From Pseudomonadales bacterium (GTDB taxonomy: Bacteria > Pseudomonadota > Gammaproteobacteria > Pseudomonadales > Halieaceae): DNA of 64,000 nt. The notes under the pieces are model-generated. The model worked only from the letters and a program-made list of their open reading frames with translations, searched no databases and was not told where the DNA came from. Shown in pieces: positions 46,211 through 54,864 of the stretch (position 1 is the stretch's first letter; every line of letters starts with the position of its first letter). The DNA lies in contig JACKNO010000001.1 in the NCBI GenBank assembly GCA_024234815.1, positions 1,054,001 through 1,118,000 of the forward strand. Reading direction: 5' to 3'. The position numbers were made by a program, and so were the translations under genes.

Positions 46211-46511
46211 TATGGCGTCCCCCAAAACTTGAACAGGAGATTATCAACCCGCCTCGACACAGCGCAAGTGTAATCCCAAACCGCCTGTTGCACCTCGCGA
46301 GATGCGTGCGGCTTCCTGTAAACCAACTCGGTGGCGCGAGAGGAACATTAGCCGTCGACCCATCACACCTGAACTGCAGTTACGTATCGGTGACTTCCCA
46401 TTGCCAACCGAACTTCGCGTAACCGGCCCCGCAGAACTGTCTTTGCGTCCAGTTAGTAAATGGGCTCTGACCCCTTTTACTGCTCCTTTTACTGGGATGG
46501 GAGAAATCTAG
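46211..46511. other. Divergent gap with GGGGTC repeat
   Basis: No gene seen. It separates the DUF2165 gene from the emrAB operon and holds a GGGGTC repeat near its right end, between any emr promoter and the emrA start or overlapping it. Confidence 0.5.
46457..46495. repeat. GGGGTC palindrome unit upstream of emrA
   Basis: Contains GGGCTCTGACCCCTTTTACTG and a partial second unit CTCCTTTTACTGGG, ending 20 bp before the emrA start. It is the same family as the repeats at 36.2, 41.6 and 42.9 kb, in reverse orientation. Confidence 0.65.
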
Positions 46512-46514
46512 TTG

Positions 46515-47711
46515 ATGCGTCAACTTAATGGTCCTAGAATGTATGTCTCACCTCTTGTGGTGCATCCCATGACGAACTCAACAGCAAAGACACAAAGCCG
46601 TTGGCTTATGTTCAGCATTCTCTTTATCGCTGCAGCTGCGGGTGCAGCCGTTGCGGTTTGGTATTACTGGGAGGCGCGTTGGTACGAAACAACAGACAAC
46701 GCCTATCTCACCGGCAACCTTATCGAAGTGAGCGCCCAGATTGACGGTACAGTGGTGTGGATCGGCCCCGAGCAGAATCAGGCTGTAGCCAGGGGGCAGG
46801 AAATACTGCGCCTGGCCGACGGCGATGAGTTGGAGTTGCTCGAATTACGCAAACACGAACTCGCGTTGGCAGTGCAGGATGTGCTGACCTTGCGCGCTGA
46901 GGTCAGGCGCCTGGAGGCCGAGCGAAGACTCAGGGTCGTCACGCACGACCTCGCGGAAGATGAGTTTGAGCGTCGCAAGCGACTTTACCCGCAAAACATG
47001 GTGTCCAAGGAGGAACTGGATTCGGCGCAAGCACGTGAAGCCGAAACCCGGGTGGCGTTGGAGACTGCGCGGCTGGCACTCCAGAAAGCACAGGTGAGGG
47101 CGGGGGCGCAGCCGCTGGACGAACACCCGATGGTGAGGGTTGCCGCGGCCCGGGTGCGCTCCGCCTACCGCGACTGGCGCAAGACACGCGTTATCTCCCC
47201 GGCAGACGGCGAAATAGCGCGGCGCAGGGTACAGGCTGGCCAAAGCATCACCAAAGGCGCGCCACTTTTTACTATCGCAGAGCGCGATAACGCGTGGATC
47301 GAGGCCAATTTCAAGGAAACCCAGTTGCGCCACATACGCCCGGGCCAGCCTGTGGAAATTTACAGCGACCTCTACGGTTCAGACATTTCCCTCAAGGGGA
47401 GAGTGCAAACCATAGGCACTGGCACTGGCTCAATATTCTCATTGCTGCCTCCGCAGAACGCCACCGGCAACTGGATCAAGATCGTGCAGCGCGTGCCGGT
47501 GCGCATCGTTATGGACGGTGGCTTCGATCGGCAGTACCCGCTGCCATTCGGTACCTCCATCGCAGTGCGAGTCGATACGCATGATCGCACTGGACAGCGC
47601 CTGCAGCAGGTTGATGACGTAGCTCCCGTGGCGGATGCCGATATCTACAGTTATCTCGATAAAGGCGCGAATGAACTGGTCGCGCGGATAATCGCCGCCA
47701 ACCAGAACTGA
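46515..47711 (+). CDS. emrA: EmrA/HlyD-type membrane fusion protein
   Basis: A 398-residue periplasmic adaptor. One N-terminal membrane helix (about residues 35-55, FSILFIAAAAGAAVAVWYYW) is followed by the biotinyl-lipoyl half-motif TDNAYLTGNLIEVSAQIDG, a long coiled-coil hairpin (about 95-210), the second lipoyl half and beta barrel (VISPADGEIARRRVQAGQ, AWIEANFKETQLRHIRPGQ). It bridges the MFS pump EmrB to an outer-membrane channel. The channel gene is not adjacent, so TolC is probably used. ATG 46515 (TTG 46512 and ATG 46569 possible) lies after GGGAG. Confidence 0.9.
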   Translation: MRQLNGPRMYVSPLVVHPMTNSTAKTQSRWLMFSILFIAAAAGAAVAVWYYWEARWYETTDNAYLTGNLIEVSAQIDGTVVWIGPEQNQAVARGQEILRLADGDELELLELRKHELALAVQDVLTLRAEVRRLEAERRLRVVTHDLAEDEFERRKRLYPQNMVSKEELDSAQAREAETRVALETARLALQKAQVRAGAQPLDEHPMVRVAAARVRSAYRDWRKTRVISPADGEIARRRVQAGQSITKGAPLFTIAERDNAWIEANFKETQLRHIRPGQPVEIYSDLYGSDISLKGRVQTIGTGTGSIFSLLPPQNATGNWIKIVQRVPVRIVMDGGFDRQYPLPFGTSIAVRVDTHDRTGQRLQQVDDVAPVADADIYSYLDKGANELVARIIAANQN

Positions 47712-47726
47712 GCGAGCCGGACAGCC

Positions 47727-49262
47727 ATGGCGACGGACAACAAGGAACTCTACCTGAGCGGCCCGCCGCTGGTGATCGCTACGCTGGCGGTCGCGCTTGC
47801 CAGTTTCATGAATATCCTCGACACCACCATCGCTATCGTGGCCCTGCCCACGATCTCGGGAAACCTGGGGGCGACCGCTTCCCAGGGCAGCTGGATCATA
47901 ACTATATACAGCGTCTGTCTGGCAGTGGTGCTGCCCCTGTCGGGTTGGATAACTCGCCGTTTCGGTGAGGTGCGTGTCTTCTGTGTGGCCATATTTATGT
48001 TTTCATTGGCCTCCTGGCTGTGCGCCATAGCGACCAATTTCAATGAACTGCTGCTGTTTCGCGCCCTCCAGGGGTTTACCGGCGGTTTGCTCCTGCCCCT
48101 GTCACAGTCATTGTTACTACGTATGTACCCGCCAGAAAAGCACGGCCTGGCACTGGGGATATGGGCGATCACCAGTGCGGTGGCGCCAGTGATGGGCCCG
48201 ATTCTGGGCGGCTATATCACCGATAATTTCGGCTGGCCCTGGATTTTCCTGATCAACGTTCCGGTCGGAATATTTTCAGTGTATTTCTGCTGGAAAATAC
48301 TGCGAAGTATCGAAAGTGAGATCCATCGTGAGCCAGTGGACTTCATTGGCCTGGTCCTGCTCATGGTGGGCGTCATTTGCTTTCAACTGGTGTTGGACAG
48401 GGGCCACGAGCTGGATTGGTTGGCTTCCAATCAGATCAGGGTCATGCTGGTTGTTTCCGTACTGTTCTTTTTCCTGTTCCTGGCCTGGGAGTGGGGGGAG
48501 CCGCATCCTGTAGTGGACCTGTCCTTGTTTGCTCACCGAAATTTTGTCCTCGGCTCACTGCTGATCTCCGTTATCTACATCTGCTTTATACTGGCCACGG
48601 TTCTCACTCCCATCTGGCTGCAGACAATTCAGGGATATACAGCCACCTGGGCCGGGTTGGTGATGGCGCCTTTCGGAATTCTGCCGTTACTATTGATGCC
48701 AGTGATAGGGCAACGCCTGCGATTATGGGACGCGCGCCCGACAATTACCTTTGGTATCGTTATCTTCGTTATAGCCTTTTACCTGCACGCCCAAACCAGT
48801 GTTGACTCCACAGCAGGCTATATCGCCTTTTGTCGTTTTCTAATGGGGTCGGCTATGCCTTTTGCCTGGATGCCCCTTATGCTATTGGCTCTGGTGGGGC
48901 TGCCTGCAGAAAAAATGACCTCGGCCACGGGGCTTTTCAATTTTTTGCGTATGCTGGCCTCGAGCCTGGGTACGGCGGCTGGCGTAACGCTGTGGGACGA
49001 TAGAACGATCCACCACCGAAACCACCTGGTGGAAAACCTCTCTGCCGATTCGCCCCAGTATCGGCAGGCGATGGAGCTCCTCGTGCAGCGGCTGCAGGAC
49101 CCGCAAGCAGCCATGGCTGCCCTGGATGCGGCTGTAGGCGCGCAGGCCAGGACGCTGGCGCTGGATGACATTTTCTACCTGAGCGCCGCAGTTATACTTC
49201 CCCTGGCATTTTTTGCGTGGTTGCTTCCGGCACACGCCGCGAACAAGGAAACATCGGCATGA
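47727..49262 (+). CDS. emrB: EmrB/QacA-type drug:H+ antiporter
   Basis: A 511-residue, 14-helix DHA2-family MFS pump. Typical features: SFMNILDTTIAIVALPTISGNLG in helix 1, the motif C region APVMGPILGGYITD, and ITRRFGEVRVF after helix 2. With the upstream adaptor it forms a trans-envelope efflux system. It starts 15 bp after emrA and its stop overlaps the marR start by 4 bp, so expression of pump and regulator is coupled. The substrate is probably a hydrophobic drug, uncoupler or fatty acid (inference from family). Confidence 0.92.
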   Translation: MATDNKELYLSGPPLVIATLAVALASFMNILDTTIAIVALPTISGNLGATASQGSWIITIYSVCLAVVLPLSGWITRRFGEVRVFCVAIFMFSLASWLCAIATNFNELLLFRALQGFTGGLLLPLSQSLLLRMYPPEKHGLALGIWAITSAVAPVMGPILGGYITDNFGWPWIFLINVPVGIFSVYFCWKILRSIESEIHREPVDFIGLVLLMVGVICFQLVLDRGHELDWLASNQIRVMLVVSVLFFFLFLAWEWGEPHPVVDLSLFAHRNFVLGSLLISVIYICFILATVLTPIWLQTIQGYTATWAGLVMAPFGILPLLLMPVIGQRLRLWDARPTITFGIVIFVIAFYLHAQTSVDSTAGYIAFCRFLMGSAMPFAWMPLMLLALVGLPAEKMTSATGLFNFLRMLASSLGTAAGVTLWDDRTIHHRNHLVENLSADSPQYRQAMELLVQRLQDPQAAMAALDAAVGAQARTLALDDIFYLSAAVILPLAFFAWLLPAHAANKETSA

Positions 49263-49687
49263 TCGATATCGCAAACAGTGAAGCGCGTTATCTGGCGCTG
49301 CTGCACCGGCAAATGATGAAACAGCTGGAGCGAGAGCTGGCGCCGTTGAACCTGGGTCCTGGCCGCTACCTTTACCTGTTTGGCCTGTATATACGTGACG
49401 GGCGCAGGCAGCAGGACCTGGCCGATACTATTGGTGTAGACAAGGCCGCGGCAACCCGGGCCCTGAGCCGACTGGAGGCGTGCGGCTATGTAAGTCGCCG
49501 CGCCGATAAGGGGGATGGCCGCGCCATGCTGGTCTACCTCACACCAAAGGGACGCGAGCTGCGCTCGGAGCTCGAAGCCGCTGCGTCACACTGTATCGAA
49601 AACCTGACCAGGGAACTGGCGGAGCAGGAGCGACAGGAACTACGTCGTTTACTGGCGAAGATGGCGTTGCCGCTAACGGCGCAATAA
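49259..49687 (+). CDS. MarR-family regulator
   Basis: A 142-residue winged-helix regulator. RQQDLADTIGVDKAAATRALSRLEACGYVSRR is the recognition helix region, followed by the wing KGDGRAMLVYLTPKG. MarR proteins repress efflux genes and release DNA on binding phenolic or other ligands. Being the third gene of the emr operon, it presumably regulates its own operon. The ATG overlaps the emrB stop. Confidence 0.92.
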   Translation: MIDIANSEARYLALLHRQMMKQLERELAPLNLGPGRYLYLFGLYIRDGRRQQDLADTIGVDKAAATRALSRLEACGYVSRRADKGDGRAMLVYLTPKGRELRSELEAAASHCIENLTRELAEQERQELRRLLAKMALPLTAQ

Positions 49688-49728
49688 GGTATTGGCATTA
49701 TCGAAGCGATAACGGAGAACCTCAGACA

Positions 49729-50547
49729 ATGGCAATGAAGAACTGTTGGGATGACACTGTGGACTACGATTTTTCGGCTCTCGTCGGAGCCCTGAATCAG
49801 TATCTGCGGTTGCGAACGACTCCTGTAGGCATGAAGCGATTTCGCCAGGCCACTGAACTCGACCAGATTCCGCGCCTGCGTCGCCCCCCTCCCGGCGAGA
49901 AGTTTGCGACCGACCAGATGGTCGGGCAATCCCGTTGGCTGGGCTATACGCTGGGGTTCACCATGGATAACCTGGTCGGCTCCCAGTGCGGCGCGGTGGT
50001 CGGTCTGCACCCCAGGGATGAGGAATTTCTCAGTGGTAATGCTTTCAACGGCGTCTGGTATGGAGACCTGGAGAGTAGCGCCAAACATCAGCGCGAGATG
50101 AGCTGCGCCTCATACGGCGAGTATGAGGCGCTGGTTACCTCACCGCTGACCTCGGGTCGGATAGACAACCCGGACATCTGTCTGATCTATGGTACTCCAG
50201 GGCAGATGATTACCCTGATGAACGGTCTCCAGCACCGGAACTACAAGAAATATACCTTCACTTGTGTCGGCGAAAGCTCGTGTGCAGACTCCTGGGGCAA
50301 CGCCTTGCGCACCGGTGAGCCGTCACTCTCCATACCTTGTTACGCGGAGCGCAAGTTCGGGGGAGTTCAGGACGACGAACTACTGGTGGCCTTACCGCCG
50401 AGCTTTTTACCCCCAATCGTCGAGGGCCTCGCTGCCCTGAGCCGCAATGGCTTGCGCTATCCAATTCCCAACCACGGTCTGGATAAGTCCCCGCTGGCCA
50501 GCATGGCGTATAGTTATGGCGGAAGCGATATCCCCACTAAGTCGTGA
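49729..50547 (+). CDS. DUF169-family protein
   Basis: A 272-residue cytoplasmic protein of the DUF169 family (opening DYDFSALVGALNQYLRLRTTPVGMKRF, then ICLIYGTPGQMITLMNG, and the Cys-containing FTCVGESSCADSW). The biochemical role is not known. It follows marR by 41 bp on the same strand and is probably cotranscribed with the pump, which suggests a link to the exported compound. Two conserved-looking Cys in GESSCADSW and IPCYAERKFG could bind a metal or cofactor. Confidence 0.82.
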   Translation: MAMKNCWDDTVDYDFSALVGALNQYLRLRTTPVGMKRFRQATELDQIPRLRRPPPGEKFATDQMVGQSRWLGYTLGFTMDNLVGSQCGAVVGLHPRDEEFLSGNAFNGVWYGDLESSAKHQREMSCASYGEYEALVTSPLTSGRIDNPDICLIYGTPGQMITLMNGLQHRNYKKYTFTCVGESSCADSWGNALRTGEPSLSIPCYAERKFGGVQDDELLVALPPSFLPPIVEGLAALSRNGLRYPIPNHGLDKSPLASMAYSYGGSDIPTKS

Positions 50548-50570
50548 CCCGCTTTGGGTCCTGCTATTGC

Positions 50571-51401
50571 CTAGGGAGGACAATCAGCGGGGCAATTGCC
50601 TGCAGTTTCCAGACCATCGCAGCTACCGTCTCCGCAGACACTGGTTATGCAACTCCTCCCGTCTGGAGCGCATGTGGAATCGCCGCCACAGCTCCCGCAA
50701 CTGCCGCTGCAGCCGTCGGTACCACATGCCTTGCCGGCGCAGTCCGGGATGCAGACCAAAGGACATTGCCAACCGCCAGCACCGGTGCATAAGGGGGTTT
50801 CCCCGCCGGGGCAGCCAAGATCGGGGGGGAATAGGCCCTCGTCGATTTCTGTATCGAGGTCATTGTCGATGCCATCACAAATTTCTGGCTGTGGACACTG
50901 GTACTCGGTTGCGCAGCTTTCGCCCTGTGCAAGAGCACGGTTTTCCGCACAGGCATTCGCAGCCATATTGGACGCCCCGCTGCCGCAGGGGTCTGTCAGT
51001 GTCTGGATTTCAATTTCAACTCCGCTAGCATTCAGATATTCCTGAAAATGCTCGGGTACGTCGACAGTGCCGCCGGTTGAGCTGTCGAGATTGATAACGG
51101 CTTGTTGAAGCGCGCCGGCATTCTTTATGTACAGAGTACCACCTACCAGTGCGATGGATGCCGAAACGCTCAATATTACTCCCAGGATTTTTCCTGTCTC
51201 TCGTGTCCGCAGTGCCCAGTAACTCAGTCCGCCGATAGCCACAGACAGCATCAGAAGCCACAAGTTGCCATCGGTAGGCACTGGGGTCGCTTGCATCATG
51301 GATGTCGGGAAATAGGACAGGCTGCCGGACTGACCATAGGCAAGGCTGCAGAATAAGGTCGTGATAAAAACAAACAGGGTACAGGGTGGGCGAGAGTACA
51401 T
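50571..51401 (-). CDS. Cys-rich secreted protein with mid-chain sorting motif
   Basis: A 276-residue protein. After a signal peptide (...LFCSLAYGQ) comes VPTDGNLWLLMLSVAIGGL then YWALRTR, a sorting-type helix with basic end placed mid-protein (about residues 36-63) rather than at the C-terminus, the layout named midcut-by-XrtH. A second membrane helix follows (about 64-85). The rest holds a MopE-like EICDGIDNDLDTEIDEG and more than 20 Cys, ending DGLETAGNCPADCPP. ATG 51401 has AAGGAAG 7 bp upstream. The protein is probably displayed on the surface and metal-binding; both are inferred. Confidence 0.75.
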   Translation of the reverse strand: MYSRPPCTLFVFITTLFCSLAYGQSGSLSYFPTSMMQATPVPTDGNLWLLMLSVAIGGLSYWALRTRETGKILGVILSVSASIALVGGTLYIKNAGALQQAVINLDSSTGGTVDVPEHFQEYLNASGVEIEIQTLTDPCGSGASNMAANACAENRALAQGESCATEYQCPQPEICDGIDNDLDTEIDEGLFPPDLGCPGGETPLCTGAGGWQCPLVCIPDCAGKACGTDGCSGSCGSCGGDSTCAPDGRSCITSVCGDGSCDGLETAGNCPADCPP

Positions 51402-51651
51402 AGCTGGCTTCCTTTCCAAAATGCTAATAGGTACGCGAATCTATCAGCATTCCAGTCCTGCCGCGAGCTGTTCATGCTGAATTCGCAATCCCGGCCGCCA
51501 GAAGTGTCGATGCCCAAACCTTTGCCAGGACCATGGTGACACACTCTGTACTCCCTGCGGGTCGTGTGGCGCATCAATAGAAAGCAGTATCTGGTAGAAT
51601 TGCGGTCGCAAAAGCGATGGCGTTGTACATACCACTGAGATAGATCGAACA

Positions 51652-51828
51652 ATGCGTCAAAAAGGAAAGTTACGGTCATGGAATGACGAGAAGGGCTTCG
51701 GCTTTGTGGTGCCGACCGAAGGCGGCAAGGACGTCTTTCTGCATATATCAGCTTTGAGCAATCGGACTCGTCGACCGGTAGTTGGTCAGCGCGCGACGAT
51801 TGAGTGGGCGGAGCCGCCTGGGAACTAG
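51652..51828 (+). CDS. Short cold-shock-domain protein
   Basis: A 58-residue protein, MRQKGKLRSWNDEKGFGFVV..., with RNP1-like KGFGFV and RNP2-like DVFLHIS, the nucleic-acid-binding face of a cold-shock domain. The opening matches the N-terminus of cold shock/DUF1294 proteins, but the membrane DUF1294 part is missing: a TAG at 51826 ends the frame after WAEPPGN. The exonuclease gene begins 1 bp later. It may be a truncated remnant or a working mini-CSP cotranscribed with the nuclease. It is below the usual length cut-off for gene callers. Confidence 0.75.
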   Translation: MRQKGKLRSWNDEKGFGFVVPTEGGKDVFLHISALSNRTRRPVVGQRATIEWAEPPGN

Positions 51829-51829
51829 A

Positions 51830-52441
51830 ATGTCCAACGCCGATACCGTGGTAGTTCTCGATTTCGAAACGACTGGATTGTCGCCGGGTGCCGGTGATCG
51901 CGCCATTGAGATCGGAGCCGTGCGGATCGAGGAAGGCACGGTGACAGCGCGATTCCAGGAGCTGATGAATCCCGGGCAGCGCATTAGTGGATTCATCGAG
52001 TCATATACGGGGATAACGAATGCGATGCTGGCGCGTGCCCGGCCCTGCAGTGAAGTCATGGGTGATTTCGCTGATTTCATCGGAGATTTCAATCTGGTGG
52101 CTCACAATGCCGGTTTTGATAAACGATTCCTCGATTCAGAGTTTGCACGAATATCGAAGAGTTATTCCGGGCAGTTTGCCTGCTCGATGTTGGCCGCGCG
52201 CAGGATTTTTCAGGATGCCCCGAATCACCAATTAGGAACCCTGGTCCGGCACATGCGTATCCCGGTAGAGGGTTCGTTTCACAGGGCGCTCTACGACTCC
52301 GAAATGACGGCAAAGCTGTGGTTAGCCATGGTGGAGAACATCAAGCAGCGGTCCGCTCAGTCCGCGATAGAATTCCGGCTTATACAGAAGTTAGCCAGGA
52401 TTCCGAAACACAGCGTAGTTCGCTTCCTGGAGCAGTCATGA
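51830..52441 (+). CDS. 3'-5' exonuclease, DEDDh family
   Basis: A 203-residue exonuclease like DNA polymerase III epsilon/PolC proofreading domains. ExoI motif VVLDFETTGLSPG (Asp, Glu), ExoII FNLVAHNAGFDKRFLD (Asp), ExoIII HRALYDSEMT (His, Asp) are all present, so it should be active. It acts on single strands of DNA or RNA. The ATG at 51830 comes 1 bp after the stop of the cold-shock-domain gene, so translational coupling is likely, which ties the nuclease to a nucleic-acid-binding partner. Confidence 0.9.
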   Translation: MSNADTVVVLDFETTGLSPGAGDRAIEIGAVRIEEGTVTARFQELMNPGQRISGFIESYTGITNAMLARARPCSEVMGDFADFIGDFNLVAHNAGFDKRFLDSEFARISKSYSGQFACSMLAARRIFQDAPNHQLGTLVRHMRIPVEGSFHRALYDSEMTAKLWLAMVENIKQRSAQSAIEFRLIQKLARIPKHSVVRFLEQS

Positions 52442-52590
52442 CGATGAATGTCCAACGTAAACGGGTTTCGCGCTGAGCAACTCGAGTCTGCTAGAAGGGC
52501 ATCTCGATTCGACGCCGATGATATGGTGAAAGTTCCTGGCAGGGAGATTGGCGGCGAGCCATCGGGAACACCGGGTCGGATTGGTGTTCT

Positions 52591-53721
52591 CTAGATTTCA
52601 GGCAGTATCTGGATATTGTGCTCAACCTCAAGATCAACTTTTTTCACCTCGATGACCTCCTCCCAGTTTCTATGCTCGTTCGGTGGCAGGTATTTACAGA
52701 CAGCGGCATCGTACTTTCCCTCGACCCCTGTCAGAATCGCCATGGAGTTTGTGGCTGCCGCCTTGACTCCGTCATCAGTAGCTCGAGAACCACCATAAAA
52801 ATCATTCCCTGGCCAGGAGACATGGTCCCAGGCAACCACGCTGTACAGATCGCAATCTGAAAATTCATCCCCGGAGTCTGCGTAGTGTATGGGCATACAC
52901 AGCTGTGGTTTCTGCCCATTGCCCCTGGTAAGTGGACGCACCATGTAGTCTATATGGCCGATTTTTGTACGTTGGTTTTCGCACTCGGAATACGGGTCAA
53001 AGTATACTGCCTGAATGCCCGGCAGATCAGCGTGGTGAATTTGTAACAGTTCTGACAGTGCCGTATCGAGGTATGGGCCTACCTGTCCCAGAAACGGGCC
53101 TGCAAACTGGCCGCAGCCGAGTCCTGGAATTGTCACAAAAGCTTTTCGACCGGAATTAATCGCGGTGCGACTCGCGAAAAGAAGCGGCGGAAGCAGGCGG
53201 CGTAGGTAGAGGGCGCTGAACAAGCGCTGGTCGATGCATCCGTTCCCGACGACCTCATCCCAGTCCGCAGGCGTACGGCCCCGGCCATTGCGGAGCAGTG
53301 CGCCGGGTGTGAACAGGAGCATTCCTCCAAAGGTCTGGCCGTATACCGGTGGGCTGCGATGTAAACCGTTGTCATAGATGGTCACTGGTACGGCGACACT
53401 GATATCACCCAGGATGGACAGCTCCATCTGGCTCCAGTCGGAGCCATCGCCGACGACTGCTGTTTCAGCATAGATTTGTGGTTTCTTCGTACGAACCAGG
53501 TGTTCAATGAACTGCGACAATGCGATATCACCCAGGGAGATTCCCTGCAACCTCGTCCGCAATAGCTCTCCTGGCGCTGACCCTGATCGCAGGGCATCAA
53601 GATATTCTTCCGTTCTGCCAATTGTCTCTGGATGTATCAGTACTGTGTATTCAGGCACGGCGCCCTTCCCTGGTTTTCCGGATAAATTTTTCTCGAACTC
53701 GTGTCGGTAACATCGTTGCAA
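52591..53721 (-). CDS. Hypothetical protein, possibly macro-like
   Basis: A 376-residue protein I cannot assign. It has YTVLIHPETIGRTEEYLDAL near the start, a central AFVTIPGLGCGQFAGPFLG that recalls the glycine loop of macro/ADP-ribose-binding domains, and WPGNDFYGGSRATDDGVKAA later. No signal peptide or membrane helix. The start is TTG 53721 with a strong GGGAGG 5-6 bp upstream; GTG at 53658 is an alternative nearer the conserved start. It stands alone and divergent from the MOSC gene. Confidence 0.65.
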   Translation of the reverse strand: MQRCYRHEFEKNLSGKPGKGAVPEYTVLIHPETIGRTEEYLDALRSGSAPGELLRTRLQGISLGDIALSQFIEHLVRTKKPQIYAETAVVGDGSDWSQMELSILGDISVAVPVTIYDNGLHRSPPVYGQTFGGMLLFTPGALLRNGRGRTPADWDEVVGNGCIDQRLFSALYLRRLLPPLLFASRTAINSGRKAFVTIPGLGCGQFAGPFLGQVGPYLDTALSELLQIHHADLPGIQAVYFDPYSECENQRTKIGHIDYMVRPLTRGNGQKPQLCMPIHYADSGDEFSDCDLYSVVAWDHVSWPGNDFYGGSRATDDGVKAAATNSMAILTGVEGKYDAAVCKYLPPNEHRNWEEVIEVKKVDLEVEHNIQILPEI

Positions 53722-53879
53722 CTATGCCTCCCGCCACGCGCGTACTGTGTACCGTTTACCGTGGGGCGGAATCGGGTTTCTCCCGGCGCCAGCGCGCGGA
53801 CCGCCTGCGCCCGGTGCCATCATAGTCGCAGGCGATGCGCTATCATACATCCACACAAGGCAAACACCGGACGATTCCC

Positions 53880-54668
53880 ATGCAACTGAGCTGTATTACT
53901 ATCTACCCGGTGAAATCCTGTGCCGGTATCAACCTGGATAGCGTCACACTGGATCGCTTCGGCCCCGTTGGCGACCGGCGCTGGCTGGTTGTTGACGAGC
54001 GCGGACGCTTTCTCAGCCAGCGCGACCAGGCCCGTATGGCGCTTGTCCGGGTGGAGCAACTGCCGGGCGGCATTCGCCTGTCGTTGGGGGGCAGCAGTAC
54101 CGAGGCGGCAATCCCCGGCACCGATGCTTCGGAGCTGAGGGTGAGCATCTGGGAGGACTCTGTGCGTGCCCTGCTGGCAGACGGCGGCGCTGGAGAATGG
54201 CTGGGTGCGCAATTGGGTCGTTCCTGCCGGCTGGTCTATATGCCAGACACCTGCCAGCGACTGGTTGACGGTGCCTACGCCCGGGATGGCGAGACTGTGA
54301 GTTTTGCGGACGGGTTTCCCCTGCTGCTGATCTCCCAGGCCTCCCTGGATGATCTCAATAGCCGACTCGACAAGCCGGTGCCCATGAACCGCTTTCGTCC
54401 CAACCTGGTGGTGAGCGATTGCGAGCGCTTTGCCGAGGACGGCTGGCGCCGCATTCGTATCGGTAAAGTGGAGTTCGATGTCGCCAAGCCCTGTGCCCGC
54501 TGCGCGATCCCCTCCATAGACCAGGCCACGGCCCAACGGGACGCGCAGATCAATCGTGTACTGGCCGGTTTCCGGCGGATTAATGGCCAGGTAATGTTCG
54601 GACAGAATCTGCTATACCAGAGCGCCGGGGTCTTGTCCCTGGGCGACCCGGTGGAGGTGCTGGAATGA
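53880..54668 (+). CDS. MOSC-domain protein, YcbX-like
   Basis: A 262-residue protein with an N-terminal beta-barrel MOSC_N domain (ITIYPVKSCAGINLDSVTLDRFGPVGDRRW) and a MOSC domain (about residues 115-260) with FRPNLVVSDCERFAEDGW and the Cys-bearing KPCARCAIPSID. YcbX in E. coli is a molybdenum-cofactor enzyme that reduces N-hydroxylated bases with an extra ferredoxin domain; that domain is absent here. The ATG at 53880 starts at the first beta strand. The electron donor is unknown. Confidence 0.88.
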   Translation: MQLSCITIYPVKSCAGINLDSVTLDRFGPVGDRRWLVVDERGRFLSQRDQARMALVRVEQLPGGIRLSLGGSSTEAAIPGTDASELRVSIWEDSVRALLADGGAGEWLGAQLGRSCRLVYMPDTCQRLVDGAYARDGETVSFADGFPLLLISQASLDDLNSRLDKPVPMNRFRPNLVVSDCERFAEDGWRRIRIGKVEFDVAKPCARCAIPSIDQATAQRDAQINRVLAGFRRINGQVMFGQNLLYQSAGVLSLGDPVEVLE

Positions 54669-54864
54669 GAATTCGCCATGTGCAGAAGCTGGCTGTTTAC
54701 GGACGGAAATTTTGTTAGCAGTGGCTTGCGGCGGAGCAAGCAGGTAAAACCCGCCCCCTGGGCGCGGCCGGGTGCAATGCACCGATTGGCCAGCAACTGC
54801 GGGGCTATTCAGGCACATCCTGGCAGGGCGCCAGGATGTGTGGGCCGCCAGGCCGAAGCGAAAA

